Source: an uncultured Corynebacterium sp.
Lineage (GTDB): Bacteria; Actinomycetota; Actinomycetes; Mycobacteriales; Mycobacteriaceae
Direction of reading: 5' to 3'
Length of the DNA: 64,000 bases
NCBI RefSeq assembly: GCF_946221935.1
Contig: NZ_CAMIGN010000001.1
Location: 124,001 to 188,000, forward strand
The notes under the pieces were generated by a model. The model saw nothing but the letters and a program-made list of their open reading frames with translations, searched no databases and was not told the DNA's origin. How positions within the stretch are numbered: position 1 is the first letter of the stretch; every line of letters starts with the position of its first letter. The position numbers and the translations under genes were made by a program. Below are positions 16,778 through 24,570 of the stretch, in pieces.

Positions 16778-17806
16778 ATGCGTATTGCGACCTTGACCAG
16801 TGGTGGAGACTGCCCAGGATTGAACGCCGTCATCCGAGGCATTGTGCGTACGGCGGCAGGGGAAGGCCATACCGTCGTTGGCTTTGAAGACGGCTGGCAG
16901 GGACTGTTGGAAGATCGTCGTGTGCAGTTGTATGACGACGACTTCATCGATCGTATTCTGCGCCGCGGAGGCACCATCTTGGGTACCGGTCGCCTGCACC
17001 CGAAAGACTTTATGGCAGGCATCGACCGCGTGAAGGCTAATCTCGCCGACGCGGGCATCGACGCTCTGATCCCCATCGGTGGCGAGGGAACCCTAAAGGG
17101 TGCGCGCTTCCTGCATGACAACGGAGTCCCGGTGATCGGCGTGCCGAAAACCATTGACAACGATGTCAACGGCACGGATTACACCTTTGGTTTTGACACT
17201 GCCGTCGCCGTCGCGACCGACGCCATTGATCGCCTACACACTACCGCTGAATCACACGATCGCGTGATGATCGTGGAGGTCATGGGCCGCCACGTTGGCT
17301 GGATTGCGTTGCACGCGGGCATGGCCGGCGGTGCGCACGAGATCCTCATTCCGGAGTTTCCATTCGACATTGATGACGTCTGCCGTCGCATGGCACGCCG
17401 CTTCCAGCTGGGGGAGAAATACGGCATCATCGTTGTCGCCGAGGGAGCGCTGCCGAAGGAAGGCACCCTGGAGGTTGCGGAGCGTGAAGTGGATCAGTTC
17501 GGCCACGAGAAGTTCCAGAACATGTCGGCATTGATTGCCAAGGAGATCGAGAACCGGTTGGATACCGACGTGCGTTCCACCGTCCTCGGACACATCCAGC
17601 GCGGCGGTACGCCCACTGCGTTCGACCGCGTACTGGCAACGCGCTTTGCCGTGAACGCCACCAAGGCTGCAATCAACGGCGATTTCGGCAAGGTCGTGGC
17701 GCTTAAGGGCGGCGACATTGATCTGATTGACTTTGAAGAAGCCGTCGGAACGTTGAAGGAAGTTCCCGAGAAGCGCTACGAGACGGCACGTTCCCTGTTC
17801 GGGTAG
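16778..17806 (+). CDS. pfkA: 6-phosphofructokinase
   Basis: Phosphorylates fructose 6-phosphate to the 1,6-bisphosphate in glycolysis. 342 residues. Motifs: LTSGGDCPGLNAVIRG (nucleotide loop), PIGGEGTLKGA, PKTIDNDVNGTD with the catalytic Asp, and MGRHVGWIALHAG. Gly104 in GGEG is the residue of ATP-dependent enzymes, whereas Lys124 in PKTIDND is typical of pyrophosphate-dependent ones. This mixed pair is known from actinobacterial ATP-using PFKs, so ATP is the likely donor. The start fits a leaderless promoter. Confidence 0.95.
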   Translation: MRIATLTSGGDCPGLNAVIRGIVRTAAGEGHTVVGFEDGWQGLLEDRRVQLYDDDFIDRILRRGGTILGTGRLHPKDFMAGIDRVKANLADAGIDALIPIGGEGTLKGARFLHDNGVPVIGVPKTIDNDVNGTDYTFGFDTAVAVATDAIDRLHTTAESHDRVMIVEVMGRHVGWIALHAGMAGGAHEILIPEFPFDIDDVCRRMARRFQLGEKYGIIVVAEGALPKEGTLEVAEREVDQFGHEKFQNMSALIAKEIENRLDTDVRSTVLGHIQRGGTPTAFDRVLATRFAVNATKAAINGDFGKVVALKGGDIDLIDFEEAVGTLKEVPEKRYETARSLFG

Positions 17807-17880
17807 TGACACACCGCGCCATCCACTAGAGCGGACGGCAAGGCATAGGAGTCGGGCGCCTGTCAAGGGAGAATTGTTTT

Positions 17881-17922
17881 CCCTGTGGAAAACCGTTTTT
17901 TCGGTGAGAGTTATCCACAGGG
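17881..17922. repeat. Inverted repeat containing a perfect DnaA-box sequence
   Basis: CCCTGTGGA (17881-17889) and TCCACAGGG (17914-17922) are perfect inverted arms, with a second pair ACCG/CGGT inside (17892-17895 and 17902-17905). The right arm holds TTATCCACA (17911-17919), identical to the consensus DnaA box; the left arm holds TTTTCCACA on the other strand. No dnaA, dnaN or AT-rich unwinding region is near, so this is not an origin. Confidence 0.55.
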
Positions 17923-17972
17923 AGTTTCCGGCGGCGGGGCGAGAAAAGGCGCGATGTTTTAGCGTTGGCGCT

Positions 17973-19070
17973 ATGGAAAAACTGCGGCAGCTCGGGGAGC
18001 TTCAGCGCCAAGTGGCAGCGGCCCAGCGCCACGGCGCTGATCTGCTGAGCGAAGCCTTTGGCGTTCCTGCCGAGCAGCTGCCCTTGGAAAAAGAACTCGC
18101 TAGGAGAGTGGCGCGGGCAGCGGAGCACTTCTCCGGGCCGGCGTATTCGCGTTACAAGAAGCGCGCGCTGGAAGCTGCGCGCCGCAATCGTCACGGCCTG
18201 GACGTGCTGATGCTCATTGCCGAGCGGGCGCGCACATTGGGTATCAAACATCGCTACGTCTTCACGGAGCAACTGTGCAACACAGCCGGAGACCTGACGG
18301 CGATCTCTCGCCGCGCCACACAGCTTCGACGCCGCATGCAAGGGCCACGAGTGCCAGACGATGGCGGACGTCGCATCCTCCACGGAACGAAGACCACCAT
18401 CCAGTTCACCGGTCCGGCACACGAAATGTCGGAGATCTGGGAGTCTGCACGCCTAGACCCATTGGCATGGTTAACCGAGAATCGAACCATTCAGCGCAGC
18501 ACGCTGACCACCAATGTTGTCGTCGGACTAGACGAATACATGCAGGTGCTTAGCGGTCAGGGCGATGAAGTGGAATTACGTGCGACCAATGGAGCAGTCC
18601 TCACCGGAGCGGAATACGTCGCCCGACGCCTCGCAGAAGCCAGCGGGGTAGAGCCGCATGCCGTTGAAGTGAGCGCCGCCGAGTTGGGCGCCTCCGAGTT
18701 GAGCGGCGTTGAAATGAACGGCGTTGAATTGAGGAATGGGGATTACATAACTCTGATATCGGCGGAGCAAGGACCGGTGAACCTATATCGGGTGAGGCGG
18801 TTGGCGTCACAAAAGCAGCGCCGAATGCTGGAAGCCGAAACGACGCAATGTGCCTGGCCGGGGTGTGGGCGTCCTGCGAGTGAATGCCAAGTACACCACC
18901 TTCAGGAATTTGCACGAGGAGGGGAAACGAACCCCGAGAACATGTCGCTCTTATGCCCGTACCACAACGGAGTAAATGGACAGCCAAACCGAGGGAGGAT
19001 GGCGCGGGTAAGCGGACGCGTCACCTGGTTGCCACCCGGGCGGGCAGCGCCCAAGGACGCCCAGCGGTAG
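17973..19070 (+). CDS. DUF222/HNH endonuclease-domain protein (13E12 repeat family)
   Basis: 365 residues. The N-terminal and middle part is of the DUF222 type common in actinobacterial 13E12-family proteins. The C-terminus is an HNH nuclease: CAWPGCG, CQVHHLQEFARGG, then NMSLLCPYHNG, giving paired zinc cysteines and catalytic His. Between them, residues about 230-254 form five pentapeptide units of pattern (A/G)-x-E-(L/V/M)-x, encoded by five 15-bp repeats. The biological role of this family is not established; it often spreads as multicopy genes. The start at 17973 is supported by TAGCGT seven bases upstream (17960-17965); the frame from 17874 would read through the inverted repeat. Confidence 0.82.
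   Translation: MEKLRQLGELQRQVAAAQRHGADLLSEAFGVPAEQLPLEKELARRVARAAEHFSGPAYSRYKKRALEAARRNRHGLDVLMLIAERARTLGIKHRYVFTEQLCNTAGDLTAISRRATQLRRRMQGPRVPDDGGRRILHGTKTTIQFTGPAHEMSEIWESARLDPLAWLTENRTIQRSTLTTNVVVGLDEYMQVLSGQGDEVELRATNGAVLTGAEYVARRLAEASGVEPHAVEVSAAELGASELSGVEMNGVELRNGDYITLISAEQGPVNLYRVRRLASQKQRRMLEAETTQCAWPGCGRPASECQVHHLQEFARGGETNPENMSLLCPYHNGVNGQPNRGRMARVSGRVTWLPPGRAAPKDAQR
18660..18734 (+). repeat. Five 15-bp in-frame repeats in the HNH gene
   Basis: Units start at 18660, 18675, 18690, 18705 and 18720 and encode AVEVS, AAELG, ASELS, GVEMN and GVELR. The last two differ at only three bases. Confidence 0.85.
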
Positions 19071-19103
19071 CGACCCCAACGACACACAGCAGCGGGGACG
19101 TAT

Positions 19104-19109
19104 TAAGAT
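19104..19109 (+). promoter_or_regulatory. Leaderless -10 box (TAAGAT) deciding the gatB start
   Basis: TAAGAT ends seven bases before the ATG at 19117 and overlaps the alternative ATG at 19108, which would then lie upstream of the transcription start. Confidence 0.6.
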
Positions 19110-19116
19110 GGCTGGC

Positions 19117-20634
19117 ATGACTGCGCCTGTCTACGATTACTCCGATGATGTGATGGACTTCGACGAAGTGCTGGAGCGCTTCGACCCGGTAATGGGCATG
19201 GAAGTCCACGTCGAACTCGCAACGAAGACGAAGATGTTCTCCACCTCTTCCGCAGAGTTCGGCGATGCACCTAACAGCAACGTTGACCCGTGCAGCCTTG
19301 GCCTGCCGGGTGCGCTGCCGGTAGTGAACAAGCTGGGCGTGGAATGGGCAATCAAGATTGGCCTGGCACTGAACTGCAAGATTGCTCCGAAGTCTCGCTT
19401 CGCGCGGAAGAACTACTTCTACCCGGACCAGCCGAAGAACTACCAGATTTCCCAGTATGACGAGCCGATCGCCTACGACGGGTACCTGGATGTTGTCCTG
19501 GAAGACGGATCCGAATGGCGCGTGGAGATTGAACGCGCTCACATGGAGGAGGACACCGGCAAGCTGACGCACCTCGGCGGTGCCGACGGTCGCATCCATG
19601 GCGCAACCGCCTCCCTCGTAGACTGCAACCGCGCCGGAGTGCCGCTGATTGAGATCGTGACCAAGCCGATCGAAGGCGCCGGCGAACGCGCTCCCGAGGT
19701 TGCGAAGGCATACGTCTCTGCGCTGCGCGATCTCGTGAAGGCCCTGGGTGTCTCCGATGCGCGCATGGATCAGGGCTCCATGCGCGTCGACTCGAACCTG
19801 TCGCTGCGTCCCGTGGGAACCACTGAATATGGCACGCGCACCGAGACGAAGAACATCAACTCCCTGAAGTCCGTTGAGCAGGCAGTGCGCTTTGAAATGC
19901 AGCGTCAGGCAGCATGCCTTGTCAACGACGTGGAGATCGTGCAGGAAACCCGCCACTACCAGGAAACCGACGGAACCACCTCCAAGGGGCGCCCGAAGGA
20001 GACCATGGCGGATTATCGTTACTTCAACGACCCGGATCTACCACCCGTACTGGCGCCCGCCGAATGGGTGGAGGAGATTCGCTCCACCTTGCCGGAAATG
20101 CCGTGGATTCGCCGTGCCCGCATTCAAAAGGAATGGGGACTGAAGGACGAAGAGATGCGAGACCTGGTCAACGCCGGTGCCCTCGATCTCGTCATCGACA
20201 CCGTCGAAGCGGGAGCCAAGCCCGATGAGGCGCGTTCCTGGTGGGTCTCCTACCTCGCAGGAAAGGCAAACGAACAGGGCGTGGAACTGTCTGCGCTAGA
20301 CATCACGCCAGCCCAGGTGGCGCGGGTGGCGTCATTGGTAAATGAGGGCAAGCTGACCACCAAGCTTGCGCGCCAGGCCGTGGACGGCGTACTAGCCGGT
20401 GAAGGCGACGTCGATGAGGTCGTAAACGCTCGTGGTTTGGAAGTTGTCCGCGATGACGGCGCCATCGAAGCTGCCGTCGATGAGGCACTTGCTGCCAACC
20501 CCGACATCGTGGAGAAATACCGCGCAGGCAACAAGAAGGTCACTGGTGCGATTGTCGGCGCCGTGATGAAGGCCACTAAGGGCAAGGCTGACCCTGCTCA
20601 GGTGAACCAACTTATTGCCAAGAAGCTCAGCTAA
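19117..20634 (+). CDS. gatB: Glu-tRNA(Gln) amidotransferase subunit B
   Basis: Binds the misacylated tRNA and amidates its glutamyl group with ammonia from GatA. 505 residues. The cradle domain shows GMEVHVELATKTKMFS, the conserved LGLPGALPVVN block and YFYPDQPKNYQISQYD with residues of the kinase-like active site. The helical and YqeY-like tail (LVNEGKLTTKLARQAVDGVL...GAIVGAVMKATKGKADPAQVNQLI) is complete. It lies apart from gatC and gatA. Start taken as 19117 (MTAPVYDYSDD) from the -10 spacing. Confidence 0.97.
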   Translation: MTAPVYDYSDDVMDFDEVLERFDPVMGMEVHVELATKTKMFSTSSAEFGDAPNSNVDPCSLGLPGALPVVNKLGVEWAIKIGLALNCKIAPKSRFARKNYFYPDQPKNYQISQYDEPIAYDGYLDVVLEDGSEWRVEIERAHMEEDTGKLTHLGGADGRIHGATASLVDCNRAGVPLIEIVTKPIEGAGERAPEVAKAYVSALRDLVKALGVSDARMDQGSMRVDSNLSLRPVGTTEYGTRTETKNINSLKSVEQAVRFEMQRQAACLVNDVEIVQETRHYQETDGTTSKGRPKETMADYRYFNDPDLPPVLAPAEWVEEIRSTLPEMPWIRRARIQKEWGLKDEEMRDLVNAGALDLVIDTVEAGAKPDEARSWWVSYLAGKANEQGVELSALDITPAQVARVASLVNEGKLTTKLARQAVDGVLAGEGDVDEVVNARGLEVVRDDGAIEAAVDEALAANPDIVEKYRAGNKKVTGAIVGAVMKATKGKADPAQVNQLIAKKLS

Positions 20635-20715
20635 AGGGGCAGCAAAGCGGGCTGCTGCTATTTAAGCGTCCGAGACATGCCGAGTGACCTCCCCCACAAG
20701 CTCTAAAGGTCGGAA

Positions 20716-20721
20716 TAGTCT
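20716..20721 (+). promoter_or_regulatory. Leaderless -10 box (TAGTCT) for the DoxX-like gene
   Basis: Seven bases before the GTG at 20729. An upstream in-frame GTG at 20684 lies ahead of the promoter and is therefore unlikely. Confidence 0.55.
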
Positions 20722-20728
20722 GGGTGGC

Positions 20729-21985
20729 GTGAATAACAACGCGAAGCCAAACAACCCTAGGCCCACTAGTCCAGATGACGATCTGGCGGATGACATGCAC
20801 AATGACATCGACGTGCCGGTCTACCGTCGTGAAGCGAATGAGCCCGCCGCTGAGGAGCCTGCTGCAGACGAGCCCTCAGCTGGTTCGACGAAAATTGAGA
20901 AGCCGAGCGAAGTTGAGGAAGAGCCTGGAGCTGAGGCTGCGCCAGCTCCAGAATCAGCCGCGGAAGGTAAGCCTAAACCCGCGAAGCGGGATATCTACGC
21001 CTTGGCTGGTCGCGCCCGGCCCCAGCGAATTGAGAGCAGGGCAGCGGAACTTGCTCCCGCTGAGTCCAAGGATTCTGACGTAGATCTGACTAACCTTGAC
21101 GCTCCCACCAAATCCACCGCAGTCGGCACAGCTGGCGCGGCAAGCGCCACTGGCGCCGCTAGTACGACTGCGGAGGATCGCTGGGACAAGATCGATGATT
21201 CCGACGTCGCGCAGTATCCAGATTCGGGAGCTAGCAACCAGTCCTTGCCTGAGGAGAAGCGCCCACTAGAGGCCGGCGTCGCACCCGAGGAAACGGAGAG
21301 ATCCGCAGTTGCTGCGCCTGAGACCGCAGCTGCTCCAGAGAGCACTACTGCGCCTGAGACTGTTGTGGCGCCCGCAGCCGTTGGGGCACCGGCAGCGGTT
21401 GGAACGCAGAACACCGCAGAGCCAGGTGACACTGTGGGGACGCCCACGGAAGACGCTTCTGCAACCGCGAAGCGCGGAACCACAAGCTTTGGCCTCTTCG
21501 TGCTTCGGGCAGCGTTAGGCGCATACCTGCTAGTTCGTGGACTGCAGACGCTATTCTCCTTCGGCGGAGACCCCGGCGTGGATGTCTTCCAGACCCAGCT
21601 GGAGAACTACAACTTCGCGGACATCCTGGCTATCGGCATCCCAGTAGCGCAGGTTGTAGCCGGTGGACTGCTGTTGCTTGGTCTACTCACACCGTTCGGT
21701 GCGGCGCTGGCTACGGTGGTTGCAGGTTTCATGGCATTCCACAACCTCAACAACTTCCAAGGATCCCTTTGGCCATATGGAATGAGCCCTTATATCCAGC
21801 TATGGGTCGTTCTGACAGTGGTTTCGATCAGCCTTATTTTCGTCGGTCCTGGCCGTATCAGTCTTGATCGCAGCCGAGGATGGGCAACTCGTCCACTAGC
21901 CTCGGCGTGGATCTTCTTCGTGGTTGCAGTGGCGGCGACTGCTGGTCTCTGGCTCGCGGTCGGCGGAGGTAACCCGTTCAACTAG
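20729..21985 (+). CDS. DoxX-like membrane protein with a long disordered N-terminal region
   Basis: 418 residues, function unknown. Residues 1 to about 250 are low-complexity, rich in Ala, Glu, Pro and Thr (runs such as PETAAAPESTTAPETVVAP), acidic and without predicted fold. The C-terminal 170 residues hold four hydrophobic helices of DoxX type: FGLFVLRAALGAYLLVRGLQ, VAQVVAGGLLLLGLLTPFG, IQLWVVLTVVSISLIFVGPG and a final helix ending GGGNPFN. DoxX-family proteins are linked to quinone or thiol redox processes in some bacteria, but no catalytic residues can be named here. The N-terminal region should be cytoplasmic. It ends 26 bp from the convergent UvrA-like gene. Confidence 0.75.
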   Translation: MNNNAKPNNPRPTSPDDDLADDMHNDIDVPVYRREANEPAAEEPAADEPSAGSTKIEKPSEVEEEPGAEAAPAPESAAEGKPKPAKRDIYALAGRARPQRIESRAAELAPAESKDSDVDLTNLDAPTKSTAVGTAGAASATGAASTTAEDRWDKIDDSDVAQYPDSGASNQSLPEEKRPLEAGVAPEETERSAVAAPETAAAPESTTAPETVVAPAAVGAPAAVGTQNTAEPGDTVGTPTEDASATAKRGTTSFGLFVLRAALGAYLLVRGLQTLFSFGGDPGVDVFQTQLENYNFADILAIGIPVAQVVAGGLLLLGLLTPFGAALATVVAGFMAFHNLNNFQGSLWPYGMSPYIQLWVVLTVVSISLIFVGPGRISLDRSRGWATRPLASAWIFFVVAVAATAGLWLAVGGGNPFN

Positions 21986-22011
21986 GGAACGTTCTTCTGT
22001 CGTCGTAGCAT

Positions 22012-24528
22012 TCAACTGCGCTCGGCCAGTATCCGCCCCGTCGCGGTGTCCGTTTGGGCCACTGCGGCGGGGCTTCCATCTGCCACAACTTGCCCTCCGC
22101 GCGCGCCTGCACCTGGTCCCATTTCAATCACTCGGTCTGCCTGGGCGACAACGCGCATGTCGTGTTCCACAATCACCACCGTGTTCCCGTTGTCGACTAA
22201 GCGCTGCATCTCTGCCACCAGCAGGTCTACGTCCGCGGGGTGCAATCCAGTGGTCGGTTCGTCCATGAGATACACGGTGTGCCCACGCTGCGCACGCTGC
22301 AGCTCGGTCGCCAGCTTGATCCGTTGAGCTTCGCCACCGGATAGCTCCGTCGCCGGCTGGCCGAGCCGCAAATAATCCAAACCCACAGCAGATAGCGCTT
22401 GCAAAGCGCGAGCGATCGGCTCTTCGTTCGCGAAAACGTCTTTGGCTTCGGCGACCGTCAGCCCCAGTACATCCGCGATCGTCCTCCCGTTCCACGTCAC
22501 TTCGAGTGTCTCCGCGTTGTATCGTGCACCGTGGCAGTCTGGACAAGGAGCATAGCTGCCGGGCAGGAAGACCAACTCGATCTCGATCTGCCCTTCGCCG
22601 CTGCAAGTCGGGCACCTCCCTTGGGTGACGTTGTAGGAGAACCGGGAGACCGTCCACCCGCGCTGCTTCGCCTCGCGGGTCTGGGAGAACAATTTCCGAA
22701 CGCGGTCGAATAGCCCGGTATAGGTTGCAAGGCAAGAGCGAGGAGTCCTGCCGATGGGCTTCTGAGAGATTTGTACTAGCCGGTCGACACCATGGCTTTC
22801 ACCACTACTGTTCTTGCCCTTCGATTCCACGTCTCCATCGTTCACGGCAGTCTTGACTTGTTCGCGTAGAGTACTGGCGAGAACCTGGAGGAGGGTGGAT
22901 TTGCCGGAACCGGATACGCCCGTGAAAGCGGTGAACGTGCCGAGGCCGATAGTTACGGTGAGATTGTCCAGGGTGCGCTGGTTGATGTCCCGGAGTACGA
23001 GCGACCCGGAAGGGGTGCGAGCCTTAGAGTCGCTGGTCAGCTCCAAAGGCCCGGCGGAGAGTGCTCGTCCGGTGGGGCAATCCATCTCGGCCAGTCCGCG
23101 CTGTCCCGTTGTAGGACTGACGGGGCCGGAGTAGAGCACCTCGCCGCCGAGTTCGCCTGCACCAGGACCGACGTCGACAACCCAGTCGGCTTCTGCAACT
23201 AGGTGCATATCGTGCTCAACGAGAAGGACACTGTTGCCCGCGTCCAGGAACCTGCGGATAAGTTTCGACACTGCGCGGCGTTCTTCGGGGTGCAGCCCCG
23301 CAGAGGGCTCATCCAGTACATAGGCCACGCCGAAGAGTCCCGAGCGCAATTGAGACGCCAATCGGAGTCGCTGCAGCTCGCCCGCTGACAGCGTCGCCGT
23401 CGCTCGATCCAGGCTGAGATGTCCGAGCCCCAAATCCACCACCGACTGTAATGTGGGAATTGCCTGATCCAGCAGGATCCTCTCGGCTTCAGCGGCTGCG
23501 CCGTTGGGGGATTCGGATGTGTTTGGGAGGTCGGCTCGACGCTCTATGAAATGCTCTACCACCTCCTCTAAAGGAAGTGCTCCGAGGCTATCGATGGGGT
23601 AGTCGAGATAGTTAACGGAAAGCGCCTCGGTATTTAGCCGACGCCCTTTGCATGTGCCGCAGCGTGACGAGCGCATAAACGATAGCACCCGCCGGCGCGT
23701 GGAATCGGATCCTGTTTCGGCCAATGTCTTCCGCAGATAGGAGGCCACCGAACGCCAGGTTCCTTCATATGTTCGCTGAATCTGATCCGCCCCGCGATGT
23801 GGATGGATTGTCACGACGGGGCGCTCATCGGTGAAGAGAATCCAATCTCGGTCGGCACGCGGGATGTCACGCCAGGGAATATCCATCGGAAATCCAAGTT
23901 CCGCCACGATATCGTGGAAGTTCTTACCCAACCAGGCACCCGGCCAGGCTGCGATGGCGCCCTCGTCGATGCTGAGCGACGGATCCGGAACCATCGATTC
24001 CTCCGTCGGCTCATGCACCACTCCAGTGCCTTGGCACTCCGGACACATACCGACCGTGGTGTTAGGAGAGAAGCAATCAGAATCCAGCCGGCCACGGCGC
24101 TTCCGCAACGTCGACGGATACTCCCCGCATCGGGAGTACAGCAGACGGATCGTATTCGACAGGTTCGATACCGTTCCTACCGTCGAGCGCGCCCCTCCCG
24201 CGGATGCGCCTTGTTGCAAAGCGACCGTCGGTGGTAGCCCCTCCACGGAACCGACCCGCGGATCCACCGCTCCACCGATCAATCTCCGTGCGAACGGTGC
24301 GACCGATTCCAGATACCGGCGTTGTGCCTCCCCATGCAGCGTTCCAAACGCAAGTGAAGATTTCCCCGATCCAGAAACACCCGTCACTGCCACAAGCGCA
24401 TTGCGCGGAAGCTCAACGTTCTGATGTTTGAGATTTCGCAGATGCGCGTCGCGGACGCGGATCATGCCATCCGTGCTGCCACCATCTGTTGCGTTGTGTG
24501 CGGGGGACTGGGAGGTGGAATCTTGCAT
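22012..24528 (-). CDS. UvrA-like ABC ATPase (excinuclease subunit A paralogue)
   Basis: 838 residues against about 950 for canonical UvrA. Two ABC ATPase modules: Walker A TGVSGSGKSSLAFGT and TGVSGSGKSTLLQVL; signatures TLSAGELQRLRLA and ELSGGEAQRIKLA; Walker B YVLDEPSAGLHPEE and YLMDEPTTGLHPAD. Zinc cysteine pairs are CPECQG, CGTCKG, CPTCSG and CPDCHG. It resembles the class of shorter UvrA homologues that lack the UvrB-binding insertion and are associated with drug tolerance or accessory DNA repair; the true role is unknown. The start is the ATG at 24528: TAGACT lies seven bases upstream (24536-24541), again leaderless. Confidence 0.9.
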   Translation of the reverse strand: MQDSTSQSPAHNATDGGSTDGMIRVRDAHLRNLKHQNVELPRNALVAVTGVSGSGKSSLAFGTLHGEAQRRYLESVAPFARRLIGGAVDPRVGSVEGLPPTVALQQGASAGGARSTVGTVSNLSNTIRLLYSRCGEYPSTLRKRRGRLDSDCFSPNTTVGMCPECQGTGVVHEPTEESMVPDPSLSIDEGAIAAWPGAWLGKNFHDIVAELGFPMDIPWRDIPRADRDWILFTDERPVVTIHPHRGADQIQRTYEGTWRSVASYLRKTLAETGSDSTRRRVLSFMRSSRCGTCKGRRLNTEALSVNYLDYPIDSLGALPLEEVVEHFIERRADLPNTSESPNGAAAEAERILLDQAIPTLQSVVDLGLGHLSLDRATATLSAGELQRLRLASQLRSGLFGVAYVLDEPSAGLHPEERRAVSKLIRRFLDAGNSVLLVEHDMHLVAEADWVVDVGPGAGELGGEVLYSGPVSPTTGQRGLAEMDCPTGRALSAGPLELTSDSKARTPSGSLVLRDINQRTLDNLTVTIGLGTFTAFTGVSGSGKSTLLQVLASTLREQVKTAVNDGDVESKGKNSSGESHGVDRLVQISQKPIGRTPRSCLATYTGLFDRVRKLFSQTREAKQRGWTVSRFSYNVTQGRCPTCSGEGQIEIELVFLPGSYAPCPDCHGARYNAETLEVTWNGRTIADVLGLTVAEAKDVFANEEPIARALQALSAVGLDYLRLGQPATELSGGEAQRIKLATELQRAQRGHTVYLMDEPTTGLHPADVDLLVAEMQRLVDNGNTVVIVEHDMRVVAQADRVIEMGPGAGARGGQVVADGSPAAVAQTDTATGRILAERS

Positions 24529-24570
24529 ACTTCCCAGTCTACGGACGCCACAATGGCTGCCGGCAGGGCA

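Noticed and set aside
17881..17922. Chromosomal origin suggested by the DnaA box
   Set aside because: Only one perfect box and one near match, no AT-rich unwinding region and no dnaA or dnaN nearby.
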